64,000 nt of DNA from JAGVSZ01 sp035456405. GTDB lineage: Bacteria > Pseudomonadota > Gammaproteobacteria > Burkholderiales > SG8-39. This document shows, one piece after another, positions 6,534-15,774 of this stretch. The notes under the pieces are model-generated. The model searched no databases, was not told the DNA's origin, and saw only the letters and a list, made by a program, of their open reading frames with translations. Both the position numbers and the translations under genes were made by a program. The stretch spans positions 1 through 64,000 of the forward strand of contig DATIDG010000015.1 in the NCBI GenBank assembly GCA_035456405.1, read 5' to 3'. Numbering within the stretch: the stretch's first letter is position 1; each line of letters starts with the position of its first letter.

Positions 6534-7808
6534 TCAGTTGGCAGGAGCGGGGCCCCATGCCGGCTCGCGGACGTCCGCGGCCGGGACCGAAAGGCGCTGC
6601 TTCACGCGCCCGTCACTCGAGGTGGCGGCGAGCACGCCGCGCCCGCCGACCTCCGTGGCATACAGGATCATCTTTCCGTTCGGTGCGAAGCTCGGCGACT
6701 CGTCGCGCGCACCGTCCGTCAGCACCTGGGTCTGGCGCGACGCGAGATCCATCGCCGTGACCTGGAACCGCCCGGCGTTCCGCTGCACGAACGCCAGGAT
6801 TTTTCCGTCCGGGCTGAGCCGCGGGGACGCGTTGTAGCCGCCGTCGAACGTGACGCGCTGGACGCCCCCGCCCGACACCGCGATCCGGTAGATCTGCGGC
6901 GCGCCGCCGCGGTCGGACGTGAAGTAGATCCACTGGCCGTCGGGCGAGAAGAACGGCTCGGTGTCGATCGCGGTCGAGCTCGTGAGCCGGCGCACGTTCG
7001 ACCCGTCGGCATTCATCACGAATAGCTGAGAGCCACCTTCGCGCGAGAGCACGACCGCGAGGTTGCGGCCGTCGGGCGACCAGGCGGGCGCGCTGTTCGA
7101 GCCGCGGAAATTCGCGACCGCCTGCCGCTGGCCGGTGGCGAGATTGTGCACGTAGACGACCGGCTTCTGGGCCTCGAACGACACGTACGCGATGCGCGTG
7201 CCGTCGGGCGCCCAGTTCGGCGACATGATCGGCTCGTTCGAGGTCATCGCGATCTGCGGGTTCGCCCCGTCGGCATCGGCGATCTGGAGCTGGAACCGCG
7301 GGCCGGTCTTAACTACGTAAGCGATGCGCGTCGAGAACACGCCCTTGTCGCCCGTGAGCTTTTCGTAGATGAAGTCGGCAATGCGATGCGCCGTCGCGCG
7401 CGCCTGCTGCGGCGCGATAGTGTAGGCGACGCCGCCGAGCGACTGCTGCTTGACCACGTCGTAGAGCCTGAAGCGCACGTCGTAGCGACCGCCCGCCGCC
7501 GGGTAGACACCGCCGACTACGAGCGCATCGGCAGTGCGGCTGCGCCAGGCGGCGAGGTCTACGCTGCTCGCCTCGTTGAGGCTTTGCCCGCCGGTGTAGA
7601 GCGTGCGGAAGCGGCCGCTCCGCGCGAGGTCGCCCTCGATCACGTCGCTCAGGCGCGCCTGGAGCTGCGCCTCGCCCTGGAACGGCACGATCGCGATCGG
7701 GATCTGGTTGCCGCCGCTGCCCGTGATCTCGATGGTGAGCTGGGCCTGCGCGGCGCCTGCCGCGGCGAGGATCAGGCAGGCGAGAAAAGCGCGGAGAAGT
7801 CGGTTCAA
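6534..7808 (-). CDS. tolB: Tol-Pal translocation protein TolB
   Basis: A periplasmic protein with an N-terminal domain and a six-bladed beta-propeller of repeated SPDG motifs (APDGTRIAYVSFE, SPDGQWIYFTSD, SPDGKILAFVQ). I chose the TTG at 7806-7808 because it begins a well-formed signal peptide (NRLLRAFLACLILAAAGAAQA), giving 424 aa. The frame is open to an ATG at 7865, which would put a non-typical 19-residue tail before the signal. A TATAAT sequence lies just upstream of the TTG. It binds Pal and TolA. Confidence 0.92.
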   Translation of the reverse strand: MNRLLRAFLACLILAAAGAAQAQLTIEITGSGGNQIPIAIVPFQGEAQLQARLSDVIEGDLARSGRFRTLYTGGQSLNEASSVDLAAWRSRTADALVVGGVYPAAGGRYDVRFRLYDVVKQQSLGGVAYTIAPQQARATAHRIADFIYEKLTGDKGVFSTRIAYVVKTGPRFQLQIADADGANPQIAMTSNEPIMSPNWAPDGTRIAYVSFEAQKPVVYVHNLATGQRQAVANFRGSNSAPAWSPDGRNLAVVLSREGGSQLFVMNADGSNVRRLTSSTAIDTEPFFSPDGQWIYFTSDRGGAPQIYRIAVSGGGVQRVTFDGGYNASPRLSPDGKILAFVQRNAGRFQVTAMDLASRQTQVLTDGARDESPSFAPNGKMILYATEVGGRGVLAATSSDGRVKQRLSVPAADVREPAWGPAPAN

Positions 7809-7908
7809 GGCGTCGTATGCGCGATGCGTTGCGGGATTATACCGGCCGACCCGGGGCCGGCCCATGGCGAATTGTGTCGGGACGCGGCGACAAGCCTGGC
7901 CAAATCGG

Positions 7909-8763
7909 TCAATCGCGGGGACGGAACACGAGCCGCAGGTCGCGCCGGAAGACCTCGGCTTTGGCGGGCCTGGGCAGCGGCGAGGACTTGAGGATCGCCC
8001 GCTCCCACGCGTCGTCGAGCACGCTGCTCCCGCTCGATTTGACCAGCTTCACGCTCTGCACTTCGCCGGTCGGCAGGAGAAAGACGTCAAAGACTGCCTC
8101 CGGGTTGCCCGCGAGGTCGGGTGGCAGGACGATATTCGACTTGACCTTGGCCGAGATCTGCTCGCGCCAGCCGGCGACGGCAGTCGGGTCGCCCGCCGGC
8201 CTGGGCGCGCCGGTGACGGGCGCAGCCGATTTCGGCGCCGCGCTCGCAAGCTCGCGCGAGAGCTGATCCTGTACTCGCTTGCGCTCCGCTTCCTGGTCCT
8301 CGCGCCGGTGCTTCTCGGCGAGCTCCTTCTCCTTGCGCTCCTGCTCGGCCTTGGCCTTCAGCTCCTCCTCGCGCTTTCTCTTCAGCGCTTCTTCCTCGCG
8401 TCTCTTCTTCTGCGCTTCCTCCTCGCGTTTCTTCTTCTCGGCCTCCTCCTTGCGTTTCTTCTCCTCCTCGAGGGCGATGTCGGGTTTCGGTTCCGGCTTC
8501 GGCTCGACCTTGGGCGGCGGGGGCGGCTCGGGCTTCGGTTCGGGCTTCAGCTCGGGCTTCGGCGCCACGACCGGCGGCGGTGGCGCGGCGCGCGGCGTCT
8601 CGATCGCCGGGAGCTCCCGCCACAGCTCGGCCGTTACCGGCTCGGGCTGCTTCGTGCGCCAGCGGATGCCGAAGAAGAGCACCGCGAACAGCATGACGTG
8701 CACGCCGATCGCGAGCCACGCCGAGGCGCCCGTGCCCGGGTCGCGGTACCGCATCGCCCGCAC
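7909..8763 (-). CDS. tolA: Tol-Pal inner-membrane protein TolA
   Basis: A 284-aa protein with one N-terminal membrane helix (about 15-33). A Pro-rich stretch (about 57-95) follows, then a long charged helix of KKKREEEAQKKRREEEA-type repeats (about 97-165) that spans the periplasm. The C-terminal TonB/TolA-like domain is about 190-284. It transmits energy from TolQR to Pal/TolB. The gap to tolR is only 2 nt. Confidence 0.93.
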   Translation of the reverse strand: MRAMRYRDPGTGASAWLAIGVHVMLFAVLFFGIRWRTKQPEPVTAELWRELPAIETPRAAPPPPVVAPKPELKPEPKPEPPPPPKVEPKPEPKPDIALEEEKKRKEEAEKKKREEEAQKKRREEEALKRKREEELKAKAEQERKEKELAEKHRREDQEAERKRVQDQLSRELASAAPKSAAPVTGAPRPAGDPTAVAGWREQISAKVKSNIVLPPDLAGNPEAVFDVFLLPTGEVQSVKLVKSSGSSVLDDAWERAILKSSPLPRPAKAEVFRRDLRLVFRPRD

Positions 8764-8765
8764 GG

Positions 8766-9191
8766 CTACCTCGCCTCCACCTGCGCGGGCTTGACCATGA
8801 GGCCGACGCGCCTCACCTGCGCGCGCTGGAGCTCGTCCATGACCTTCAGCACCGCCTCGTAGCGCACGTCCTTGTCGGCCGAGATCACAACGGCCTGCTC
8901 GGGGGATTGCGCCTGTTTCTGCCTTACCGCAATGACGAGCTGCGCCATGCTGACATTGCGGTCCACCGACTGCCCCTTCACGCGCTCGCGCAGCACCATC
9001 GACTGATCGGTGCGGATCAGCACCTCGAGCGGCGCCTCGGGCGGCTGCGACGCCTTGCCCACGCTCGGCAGCTCGACGAGCCCCGGCGACACGAGGGGCG
9101 CGGTGACCATGAAGATCACGAGCAGCACCAGCATCACGTCGACGTACGGCACGACGTTGATCTGGTTCATCAGCTTGCGGGGTCGACGCAT
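8766..9191 (-). CDS. tolR: Tol-Pal proton-channel subunit TolR
   Basis: A 141-aa ExbD/TolR protein. A single helix near residues 16-36 contains the essential Asp (NVVPYVDVMLVLLVIFMV), and a periplasmic domain follows. With TolQ it forms the proton-driven motor. The ATG at 9189 starts MRRPRKLMNQINVVPYVD, the expected family N-terminus. It lies 19 nt after tolQ. Confidence 0.95.
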   Translation of the reverse strand: MRRPRKLMNQINVVPYVDVMLVLLVIFMVTAPLVSPGLVELPSVGKASQPPEAPLEVLIRTDQSMVLRERVKGQSVDRNVSMAQLVIAVRQKQAQSPEQAVVISADKDVRYEAVLKVMDELQRAQVRRVGLMVKPAQVEAR

Positions 9192-9210
9192 GGCGCTGCC
9201 TTCGCGGGCC

Positions 9211-9888
9211 TTACCGGGCCGCCTGCCGCTGGAGGATGTTGGAGAACTCCTCCATGAAGCTCTCGAACCGCACCGCCATGCGCTCGATGTCGTAGGAATA
9301 GCGGTTGTAGGCGACCACGGCCGGGATCGCGGCGAAGAGACCGATCGCCGTCGCGACGAGCGCCTCCGCAATGCCCGGCGCGACCGCGGCGAGCGTCGCC
9401 TGCGCGACGTTCGCGAGGCCCCGGAACGAATGCATGATGCCCCACACCGTCCCGAGCAGGCCGACGTACGGGCTCACCGAGCCGACCGACGCGAGGAAGG
9501 CGAGGTGAGACTCGAGGTGGTCCATCTCGCGCTGGTAGGTCGCGCGCATCGCGCGGCGCGCGCCGTCGACGAGGTCGGCTGACTCGACGCGCTGGTTTTT
9601 CAGCTTCACGAAATCGCGGAAGCCCGCCTCGAAGATGCGCTCGAGGCTGCCGGTGCGATGCCGCGCGTTGACCGCGCTCTGGTACAGCGCGTTGAGGTCG
9701 GGCCGGCTCCAAAAAGTACGCTCGAACTCGTCGGTCTGCTTGCGCGCCTGCCGGATCGCGAACATCTTGCGGAAGATGTAGTACCAGGACATCACCGAGA
9801 CGGCCACGAGCAGCAGCATGATCGCCTGCACCGCCCAGCTCGCGTTCAAGATCAGCGCGAGGATCGACAGGTCTTGGGTAACGGTCAT
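9211..9888 (-). CDS. tolQ: Tol-Pal motor subunit TolQ
   Basis: A 225-aa MotA/TolQ/ExbB-family inner-membrane protein with three helices. The first is about 12-38; the last two bracket the conserved GLLGTVWGIMHSF and AEALVATAIGLFAAIPAVVAYN segments. It partners TolR. The start overlaps the ybgC stop by 4 nt (ATGA), so the two are translationally coupled. Confidence 0.96.
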   Translation of the reverse strand: MTVTQDLSILALILNASWAVQAIMLLLVAVSVMSWYYIFRKMFAIRQARKQTDEFERTFWSRPDLNALYQSAVNARHRTGSLERIFEAGFRDFVKLKNQRVESADLVDGARRAMRATYQREMDHLESHLAFLASVGSVSPYVGLLGTVWGIMHSFRGLANVAQATLAAVAPGIAEALVATAIGLFAAIPAVVAYNRYSYDIERMAVRFESFMEEFSNILQRQAAR

Positions 9889-10340
9889 GTAATGAGTTTC
9901 TCCCTGAGCGCCTCGGGCATGGCCACGGGCCTGAACGTGCGCGGATCCACGCACGCTGCCCGGACCCGCGCCGAAACGAGCAGCTCGTCGCCGCGCATCA
10001 CGCGCTGGTCGAAGTCGAGCCGCACGCGGCCGGCGTGCGCGATCGTTGCGGTGACATGCAGCGCGTCGTTGAGCCGCGCGCTCTTATGGTAGTCGACGGC
10101 GAGGCGGTGCACCATGAACAGGACCGCTTCCCTCTGCACGAGTTCCGCGAGGTCGAACCCGTGCGCGTGCAGGAGCTCGGTGCGCGCCGCCTCCATGAAG
10201 TCGAGGTAGGTCCCGTGGTAGACGACGCCGCCCGCATCGGTGTGGTGGTAGTAGACGCGCACCGGCCAGGTGTACGTCCGGCCGTCCCAGTCTCCGGTCA
10301 CCGCCTTCAACGACTGCGCCCCGCTTTCGGGGTTACTCAT
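9885..10340 (-). CDS. ybgC: acyl-CoA thioesterase YbgC
   Basis: A 151-aa hot-dog-fold thioesterase of the tol-pal type. The active-site segment YYHHTDAGGVVYHGTYLDFMEAAR carries the catalytic Asp. It is cytoplasmic, acts on acyl-CoA or acyl-ACP thioesters, and is the usual first gene of tol clusters. Its start overlaps the ruvB end by 8 nt, so the ruv and tol genes may be co-transcribed. Confidence 0.93.
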   Translation of the reverse strand: MSNPESGAQSLKAVTGDWDGRTYTWPVRVYYHHTDAGGVVYHGTYLDFMEAARTELLHAHGFDLAELVQREAVLFMVHRLAVDYHKSARLNDALHVTATIAHAGRVRLDFDQRVMRGDELLVSARVRAACVDPRTFRPVAMPEALREKLIT

Positions 10341-11376
10341 CCGTGAAGAGCTCTCCGGAAGCCGGCCGGCTGGGTGCAGCGAGCCCGAAATGGCGGAAGG
10401 CGAGGAGCGTCGCGACCCGCCCGCGCGGGGTGCGCTGCAGGTACCCGCTCTGGATCAGGAACGGCTCGAGGACGTCCTCGATCGTGTCGCGCTCCTCGCC
10501 GATCGCGGCGGCGAGGTTGTCGACGCCGACCGGACCGCCGGCGAACTTCTCCATCACCGCGAGCAGCAGCGTGCGGTCCATCAGGTCGAGACCGATCGCG
10601 TCGACGTCGAGCATCGTGAGCCCGGCGTCCGCGACGTCGCGGGTGATCGTGCCGCCGGCCCGCACCTGCGCATAGTCGCGCACGCGGCGGAGGAGCCGGT
10701 TCGCGATCCGCGGCGTGCCGCGCGAACGCCGCGCGATCTCGAGTGCGCCCTCGCCTGCGATCTCGACCGCGAGCAGCCGCGCCGAGCGGTCGATGATGCG
10801 CTGTATCTCCACCGGCGTGTAGAACTCCAGCCGCGCGACGATTCCGAAGCGGTCGCGCAGCGGGTTGGTGAGCATGCCCGCGCGCGTCGTCGCGCCGACC
10901 AGGGTGAACGGCGGCAGGTCGAGCTTCACCGACCGCGCCGCCGGCCCTTCTCCGATCATGATGTCGATCTGGTAGTCCTCGAGCGCGGGGTACAGGATTT
11001 CCTCGACGACCGGACTGAGCCGGTGGATCTCGTCGATGAAGAGCACGTCGTTCGGCTCGAGGTTCGTGAGGATCGCGGCGAGATCGCCGGGCCGCTCGAG
11101 CACCGGCCCCGAGGTCTGCCGGAGGCTCACGCCCATCTCGCGCGCGATGATGTGCGCGAGCGTCGTCTTGCCCAGGCCGGGCGGGCCGAAGAGGAGCACG
11201 TGGTCGAGCGCCTCCCGCCGCGAGCGCGCCGCCTCGATGAAGATCGAGAGCTGCCCGCGGATCTTCTCCTGCCCGACGTACTCGGCGAGCTGCTTCGGGC
11301 GCAGGCTCCGCTCGAACGCCTCCTCCTGCGCTGAGGCTTTCGTCGACGCGATCAGACGGTCGGTCTCGATGGCCAT
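10333..11376 (-). CDS. ruvB: Holliday junction branch-migration ATPase RuvB
   Basis: A 347-aa AAA+ motor. Walker A is GPPGLGKTT, Walker B is LFIDEIHRL, sensor I is GATTRAG, the Arg finger region is LRDRFG, and a C-terminal winged helix carries GYLQRTPRGR. It forms hexamers that drive branch migration with RuvA. It follows ruvA after 9 nt. Confidence 0.97.
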   Translation of the reverse strand: MAIETDRLIASTKASAQEEAFERSLRPKQLAEYVGQEKIRGQLSIFIEAARSRREALDHVLLFGPPGLGKTTLAHIIAREMGVSLRQTSGPVLERPGDLAAILTNLEPNDVLFIDEIHRLSPVVEEILYPALEDYQIDIMIGEGPAARSVKLDLPPFTLVGATTRAGMLTNPLRDRFGIVARLEFYTPVEIQRIIDRSARLLAVEIAGEGALEIARRSRGTPRIANRLLRRVRDYAQVRAGGTITRDVADAGLTMLDVDAIGLDLMDRTLLLAVMEKFAGGPVGVDNLAAAIGEERDTIEDVLEPFLIQSGYLQRTPRGRVATLLAFRHFGLAAPSRPASGELFTDE

Positions 11377-11385
11377 GTGCGGATG

Positions 11386-11982
11386 CTACGCCTTCGAGAG
11401 CGCCCTCAGCGCCTGCCGGATTCCGTCGGCGACCGAGAGCCCGTCCGGCAGCTGCTTCACCGCGGCGACTGCCTCCTTCTCGCTGTAGCCGAGCGCGAGC
11501 AGCGCGCGCAGCATGTCGCCGGTCGCCGCCGCGGGGCGCGCCGTCGCCACGCTGGTTGTAATCCCAAGGTTCGTGAGCTCGACGCCGAGCTTGTCCTTCA
11601 GCTCGAGCAGCAATCGCTCGGCGGTCTTCTTGCCGACTCCGGGAATTCTCGTGAGCCGGCCACTTTCCTGCAGTGTCACCGCCTCGGCGAGCTCGGACAC
11701 CGAGAGTCCCGACAGGACCGCGAGCGCGGTGCGCGCGCCGACACCGCTGATCCTGAGGAGCTGGCGGAACGCGCGGCGCTCGCCCTCGGTGCCGAAGCCG
11801 TACAGGAGGTGCGCATCCTCGCGCACCACCAGGTGCGTGAGCAGGCTCACGCGCTCGCCCGTCGCCGGCAGGTTGTAGAAGGTGCTCATCGGCACCTCCA
11901 CCTCGTAGCCGACGCCGTGACAGTCGACGATGATTTGCGGCGGGTTCTTCTCCAGCAGGACGCCCTGGACGCGGCCGATCAT
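11386..11982 (-). CDS. ruvA: Holliday junction-binding protein RuvA
   Basis: A 198-aa protein. An OB-fold N-terminus (MIGRVQGVLLEKNPPQIIVD) is followed by two helix-hairpin-helix motifs (ISGVGARTALAVLSG, IPGVGKKTAERLLLELKDKL) and a C-terminal domain III that contacts RuvB. The ATG at 11980 overlaps the ruvC stop by 4 nt. Confidence 0.97.
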   Translation of the reverse strand: MIGRVQGVLLEKNPPQIIVDCHGVGYEVEVPMSTFYNLPATGERVSLLTHLVVREDAHLLYGFGTEGERRAFRQLLRISGVGARTALAVLSGLSVSELAEAVTLQESGRLTRIPGVGKKTAERLLLELKDKLGVELTNLGITTSVATARPAAATGDMLRALLALGYSEKEAVAAVKQLPDGLSVADGIRQALRALSKA

Positions 11983-12533
11983 CGCGCTGCCGCCCGCCCG
12001 ACGATCCGCCCGCGCCGCACGCGGTAGCCCGCCGTCGCGATCCCGCCGAGCCCCTGTCCACCGTGCGCGTGGCAGATCGCGCACGCGAGCGCGTCGGCGG
12101 CGTCCGCGCTCGGCGCGCCCGCGAGCCGGAGCAGGCGCTTCACCATCTCCTGCACCTGCTCCTTCTTGGCCAGCCCGTTGCCGACGACCGCCTGCTTCAC
12201 CTGCAGCGCGGTGTACTCGGCGACCGGCAGTCTTGCCGACACGGCCGCGCAGATGGCGGTGCCGCGCGCCTGGCCGAGCGCGAGCGTCGACTCGGGATTG
12301 ACGTTGACGAAGACCTTCTCGAGCGCGACCTGCCCGGGGCGATGGACGGCGATGACCTCGGCGAGCGAGTCGAGAATCACGGCGAGGCGCTCGGGCAGGC
12401 TTCCGGCCTGCGGCGTCCGGATGCAACCGCTCGTGACGTACGCGAGCCTCTGCCCGTCCTTGTCGATGATGCCGAATCCGGTGACGCGCAGCCCCGGGTC
12501 GATGCCGAGGATGCGGAGGGCGGATGCGGACAT
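11979..12533 (-). CDS. ruvC: Holliday junction resolvase RuvC
   Basis: A 184-aa RNase H-fold endonuclease. Catalytic acidic residues are seen in ILGIDPGL, ALEKVFV and the C-terminal SADAADALACAICH. It cuts the junctions moved by RuvAB. It heads the ruvC-ruvA-ruvB operon, 28 nt after yebC. Confidence 0.97.
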   Translation of the reverse strand: MSASALRILGIDPGLRVTGFGIIDKDGQRLAYVTSGCIRTPQAGSLPERLAVILDSLAEVIAVHRPGQVALEKVFVNVNPESTLALGQARGTAICAAVSARLPVAEYTALQVKQAVVGNGLAKKEQVQEMVKRLLRLAGAPSADAADALACAICHAHGGQGLGGIATAGYRVRRGRIVGRAAAR

Positions 12534-12561
12534 GACCCGATTATAGGGGGGCCTGCGCCCG

Positions 12562-13290
12562 TCACACCTCGATAGCGGCAGTGGTGTAGACGTCCTGCAC
12601 GTCGTCGAGCCCCTCGAGCGCGTCGAGGAGCTTCTGCATCCGCGCGCCGTCGTCGCCCTTGAGCGCCGTCTCGGTCGAGGGGCGCATCGTGATCCCAGCG
12701 ACCTCGGGCTTGAGACTCGCCTTGTCGAGCGCGGCCTTGACCGCCTCGAAGTCGGCTGGCGCGCACAGCACCTCGAGCGTGCCGTCCTCCGCGGTGACGA
12801 CGTCCTCCACGCCCGCGTCGAGCGCGACCTCCATCAGCTTGTCCTCGGTCGTGGCGCCGGGCGCGAAGACGAACTGGCCGCAGTGCTTGAACATGAACGC
12901 GACCGAACCGTCGGTGCCCAGGTTGCCGCCGTTCTTGGTGAACGCGTGGCGGACCTCGCCGACGGTACGGGTGCGGTTGTCGGTCAGGCAGTCGACCATC
13001 ACCGCCGCGCCGCCGATGCCGTAGCCCTCGTAGCGGATCTCCTCGTAGGCCACCCCTTCAAGCTCGCCCGTGCCGCGTTTGATCGCGCGGTCGATGTTGT
13101 CCTTCGGGACGTTCGCGTCCTGCGCCTTGGCGAGGGCGAGGCGCAGGCGCGCGTTCATCGCCGGATCGCCGCCGCCGAGCTTCGCCGCGACGGTGACCTC
13201 CTTGATCACCTTGGTGAAGACCTTGCCCTTACGGGCGTCGGAGGCGGCCTTCTTGTGCTTGATGTTCGCCCATCTGGAATGTCCGGCCAT
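12562..13290 (-). CDS. yebC: YebC/PmpR-family transcriptional or translation-associated protein
   Basis: A 242-aa protein beginning MAGHSRWANIKHKKAASDA, the family hallmark. Conserved segments include NVPKDNIDRAIKRGTG and YEGYGIGGAAVMVDCLTDNRTRT. Members bind DNA as regulators, and some relieve ribosome stalling at proline-rich sequences. Its place directly before ruvC is widely conserved. Confidence 0.95.
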   Translation of the reverse strand: MAGHSRWANIKHKKAASDARKGKVFTKVIKEVTVAAKLGGGDPAMNARLRLALAKAQDANVPKDNIDRAIKRGTGELEGVAYEEIRYEGYGIGGAAVMVDCLTDNRTRTVGEVRHAFTKNGGNLGTDGSVAFMFKHCGQFVFAPGATTEDKLMEVALDAGVEDVVTAEDGTLEVLCAPADFEAVKAALDKASLKPEVAGITMRPSTETALKGDDGARMQKLLDALEGLDDVQDVYTTAAIEV

Positions 13291-13444
13291 GGTGTCTCGT
13301 TACCAATGTGGAGTTCTCCGGCAGCGGGGAGCGCGAGGGCACCACCTCCTCGTCGCGTGCCGACTGCTGCGGAGTTCGCTGAAAGACTGTAATTTTAGCG
13401 CCTCGTCGGACCCGTCCCCACCTTTTCAGCACCAGGAACGCCCC

Positions 13445-14968
13445 ATGGCCGATCCGATCCTCGTCGCCAAGACCGCCGACGCCGAGCTCGTTCTCCTCCC
13501 TGCCCTCGCCAACCGGCACGGACTGATCACCGGCGCCACGGGCACCGGCAAGACCGTGACGATGCAGGTGCTCGCCGAATCGTTCTCGCGCCTTGGCGTC
13601 CCCTCCTTCATGGCCGACGTGAAGGGCGATTTCTCCGGCATTTCGGCGCCGGGCGCCGCGTCGCCGAAGATGAAGGAGCGGCTCGCGATGCTGAAGCTGG
13701 AGGAGCCGAAGTGGGAAGGCTGCCCGGTGACCTTCTGGGACGTCTACGGCGAGCAGGGCCACCCGGTGCGGACGACGATCTCCGATATGGGCCCGCTGCT
13801 GCTCGGCCGGCTCCTCAACCTGAGCGACGTGCAGCAGGGCGTGCTGACGCTCGTCTTCAAGATCGCCGACGACAACGGGCTCCCCCTTCTCGACCTGAAG
13901 GATCTGCGCGCCATGGCGCAGTTCGTCGGCGACAACGCCGCGAAGTTCAAGACCGCGTACGGGAACATCTCGGCCGCCTCGATCGGCGCGATCCAGCGCG
14001 GGCTGCTGGAACTCGAGCACCAGGGCGCGGAGGAGTTCTTCGGCGAGCCGATGCTCGACATCGGCGACCTGATGCAGACCGACTCGAAAGGGCGCGGCAT
14101 GGTCAACGTCCTCGCCGCCGACAAGCTGATGAACTCGCCGAAGCTCTACTCGACGTTCCTGCTGTGGATGCTCTCGGAGCTCTTCGAGAACCTCCCGGAG
14201 GTCGGGGACGTCGAGAAGCCCAAGATGGTGTTCTTCTTCGACGAGGCGCACCTGCTCTTCAACGACGCCCCGAAGGCGCTCGTGGAGAAGATCGAGCAGG
14301 TGGTGCGCCTGATCCGCTCGAAGGGCGTCGGCGTGTACTTCGTGACGCAGAACCCGCTCGACATCCCGGAGAGCGTGCTCGGCCAGCTCGGCAACCGCGT
14401 GCAGCACGCGCTGCGCGCGTTCACGCCGCGCGACCAGAAGGCGGTGAAGACCGCCGCCCAGACGCTGCGCCAGAACCCGAAGATCGACACCGAGAAAGCG
14501 ATCACCGAGCTCGGTGTCGGCGAGGCCCTCGTGTCGATGCTCGACGAGAAGGGGCGGCCGAGCGTCGTGGAGCGCGCATTCGTCGCCCCGCCGCATTCGA
14601 AGATCGGGCCGGTCTCGCCGGAGGAGCGTAAGCAAATCATCGCGTCGTCGCTCGTCGCGGGGCACTACGAGAAGGCGGTGGACCGCGAGTCGGCGTTCGA
14701 GAAGCTGCAAGGCGCGGCCGCGGCGGAGGCCGCGCCGGCCCGGGCGCCGGCCGCCGGCAGAGGCGCGCCCGCGGAGGCCGGGAAGGGCGGCGGCATGATG
14801 GACATCCTCGGCGAGGTGCTGCTCGGCAAGACCGGCCCGCGCGGCGGCCGCAAGGAAGGGGTGCTCGACGCGGCGGCGAAGAGCGCCGCGCGCTCGGTCG
14901 CAACGTCGCTCGGGCGCGAGATCACGCGCGGCATCCTCGGCTCGATCCTCGGCGGCAAGCGCCGCTAA
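13445..14968 (+). CDS. DUF853-family HerA/FtsK-like ATPase
   Basis: A 507-aa P-loop ATPase. Walker A is ITGATGTGKTVTMQVL (about 30-45), Walker B is KMVFFFDEAHLLF (about 260-272), and an RSKGVGVYFVTQNPLDIPE motif matches HerA/VirB4-like helicases of the DUF853 family. The C-terminus (about 420-500) is Ala/Gly-rich and low in complexity. The ATG was chosen at MADPILVAKT; the open frame upstream covers the yebC promoter region. Its role in DNA or protein translocation is not settled. It diverges from yebC. Confidence 0.88.
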   Translation: MADPILVAKTADAELVLLPALANRHGLITGATGTGKTVTMQVLAESFSRLGVPSFMADVKGDFSGISAPGAASPKMKERLAMLKLEEPKWEGCPVTFWDVYGEQGHPVRTTISDMGPLLLGRLLNLSDVQQGVLTLVFKIADDNGLPLLDLKDLRAMAQFVGDNAAKFKTAYGNISAASIGAIQRGLLELEHQGAEEFFGEPMLDIGDLMQTDSKGRGMVNVLAADKLMNSPKLYSTFLLWMLSELFENLPEVGDVEKPKMVFFFDEAHLLFNDAPKALVEKIEQVVRLIRSKGVGVYFVTQNPLDIPESVLGQLGNRVQHALRAFTPRDQKAVKTAAQTLRQNPKIDTEKAITELGVGEALVSMLDEKGRPSVVERAFVAPPHSKIGPVSPEERKQIIASSLVAGHYEKAVDRESAFEKLQGAAAAEAAPARAPAAGRGAPAEAGKGGGMMDILGEVLLGKTGPRGGRKEGVLDAAAKSAARSVATSLGREITRGILGSILGGKRR

Positions 14969-14994
14969 CCTCGTTCCCCGAAAGGGCATAAAGA

Positions 14995-15774
14995 ATGGAT
15001 CTCGGCATCAGAGGCAGGACAGCAATCGTCTGCGCGGCGAGCAAGGGCCTCGGCCGCGCATGCGCGTGGTCTCTCGCGCGCGAGGGTGTCGATCTCACCA
15101 TCTGCGCGCGCGGCAAGGAGGCGCTCGAACAAGCTGCAGCCGAGATGCGCAAGGCGTTCGGCGTGAAGGTCAACGCGCTCGCGCTCGACGTCACGACGGC
15201 AGACGGGCGCGCGCAGCTGCTCGCCGCCTGCCCGCAGCCGGACATCCTGATCAACAACGCCGGCGGGCCGCCGCCGGGCGATTTCCGTAACTGGTCGCGC
15301 GATGACTGGCTGAAGGCGATCGACGCCAACATGCTCACGCCGATCGAGCTCATCAAGGCGACCGTCGATCACATGATCGCGAAGAAGTTCGGGCGCGTGG
15401 TCAACATCACCTCGAGCGCGGTCAAGGCCCCGCTCCAGGTGCTGGGGCTCTCGAACGGCGCGCGGGCCGGCCTCACCGGCTTCATCGCCGGGCTCGCCCG
15501 TCAGACCGTCAAGCACAACGTCACGATCAACAACCTCCTGCCCGGTTTCTTCTCCACCGAACGCAACCGAGCGACGCTGTCCGCCTTCGCCAAGGACCGG
15601 GGCATCACGGTCGAGGAAGCGCTCGCCGAACGGGTCAAGACGATCCCGGCCGGGCGGCAAGGCGACCCGGCGGAGTTCGGCGACGCCTGCGCATATCTCT
15701 GCAGCGCGCAGGCGAGCTTCGTGACGGGCCAGAACTTCCTGATCGACGGCGGCGCCTATCCGGGGACGTTCTGA
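14995..15774 (+). CDS. short-chain dehydrogenase/reductase lacking the usual Tyr/Lys pair
   Basis: A 259-aa Rossmann-fold SDR. The cofactor motif is CAASKGLGRA (14-23) instead of TGxxxGxG, and NNAG is at 87-90. The Ser of the triad is present (ITSSAV, 138-143), but where YxxxK is expected the protein reads SNGAR (153-157), so the catalytic Tyr and Lys appear to be Ser and Arg. It ends in the usual TGQNFLIDGGAY. Annotation by similarity would say 3-oxoacyl-ACP reductase, which this residue pattern does not support. The P450 gene starts at the next base after its stop. Confidence 0.85.
   Translation: MDLGIRGRTAIVCAASKGLGRACAWSLAREGVDLTICARGKEALEQAAAEMRKAFGVKVNALALDVTTADGRAQLLAACPQPDILINNAGGPPPGDFRNWSRDDWLKAIDANMLTPIELIKATVDHMIAKKFGRVVNITSSAVKAPLQVLGLSNGARAGLTGFIAGLARQTVKHNVTINNLLPGFFSTERNRATLSAFAKDRGITVEEALAERVKTIPAGRQGDPAEFGDACAYLCSAQASFVTGQNFLIDGGAYPGTF

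Noticed and set aside
7830..7850. TATAAT sequence upstream of tolB as a promoter
   Set aside because: The -10 match is good, but no -35-like hexamer lies 16-18 nt upstream; kept only as a remark on the tolB start.
10337..12061. 574-codon leftward open frame over ruvB and ruvA
   Set aside because: It overlaps two certain genes on the same strand in another frame; its composition is Arg/Ala-rich without any motif.
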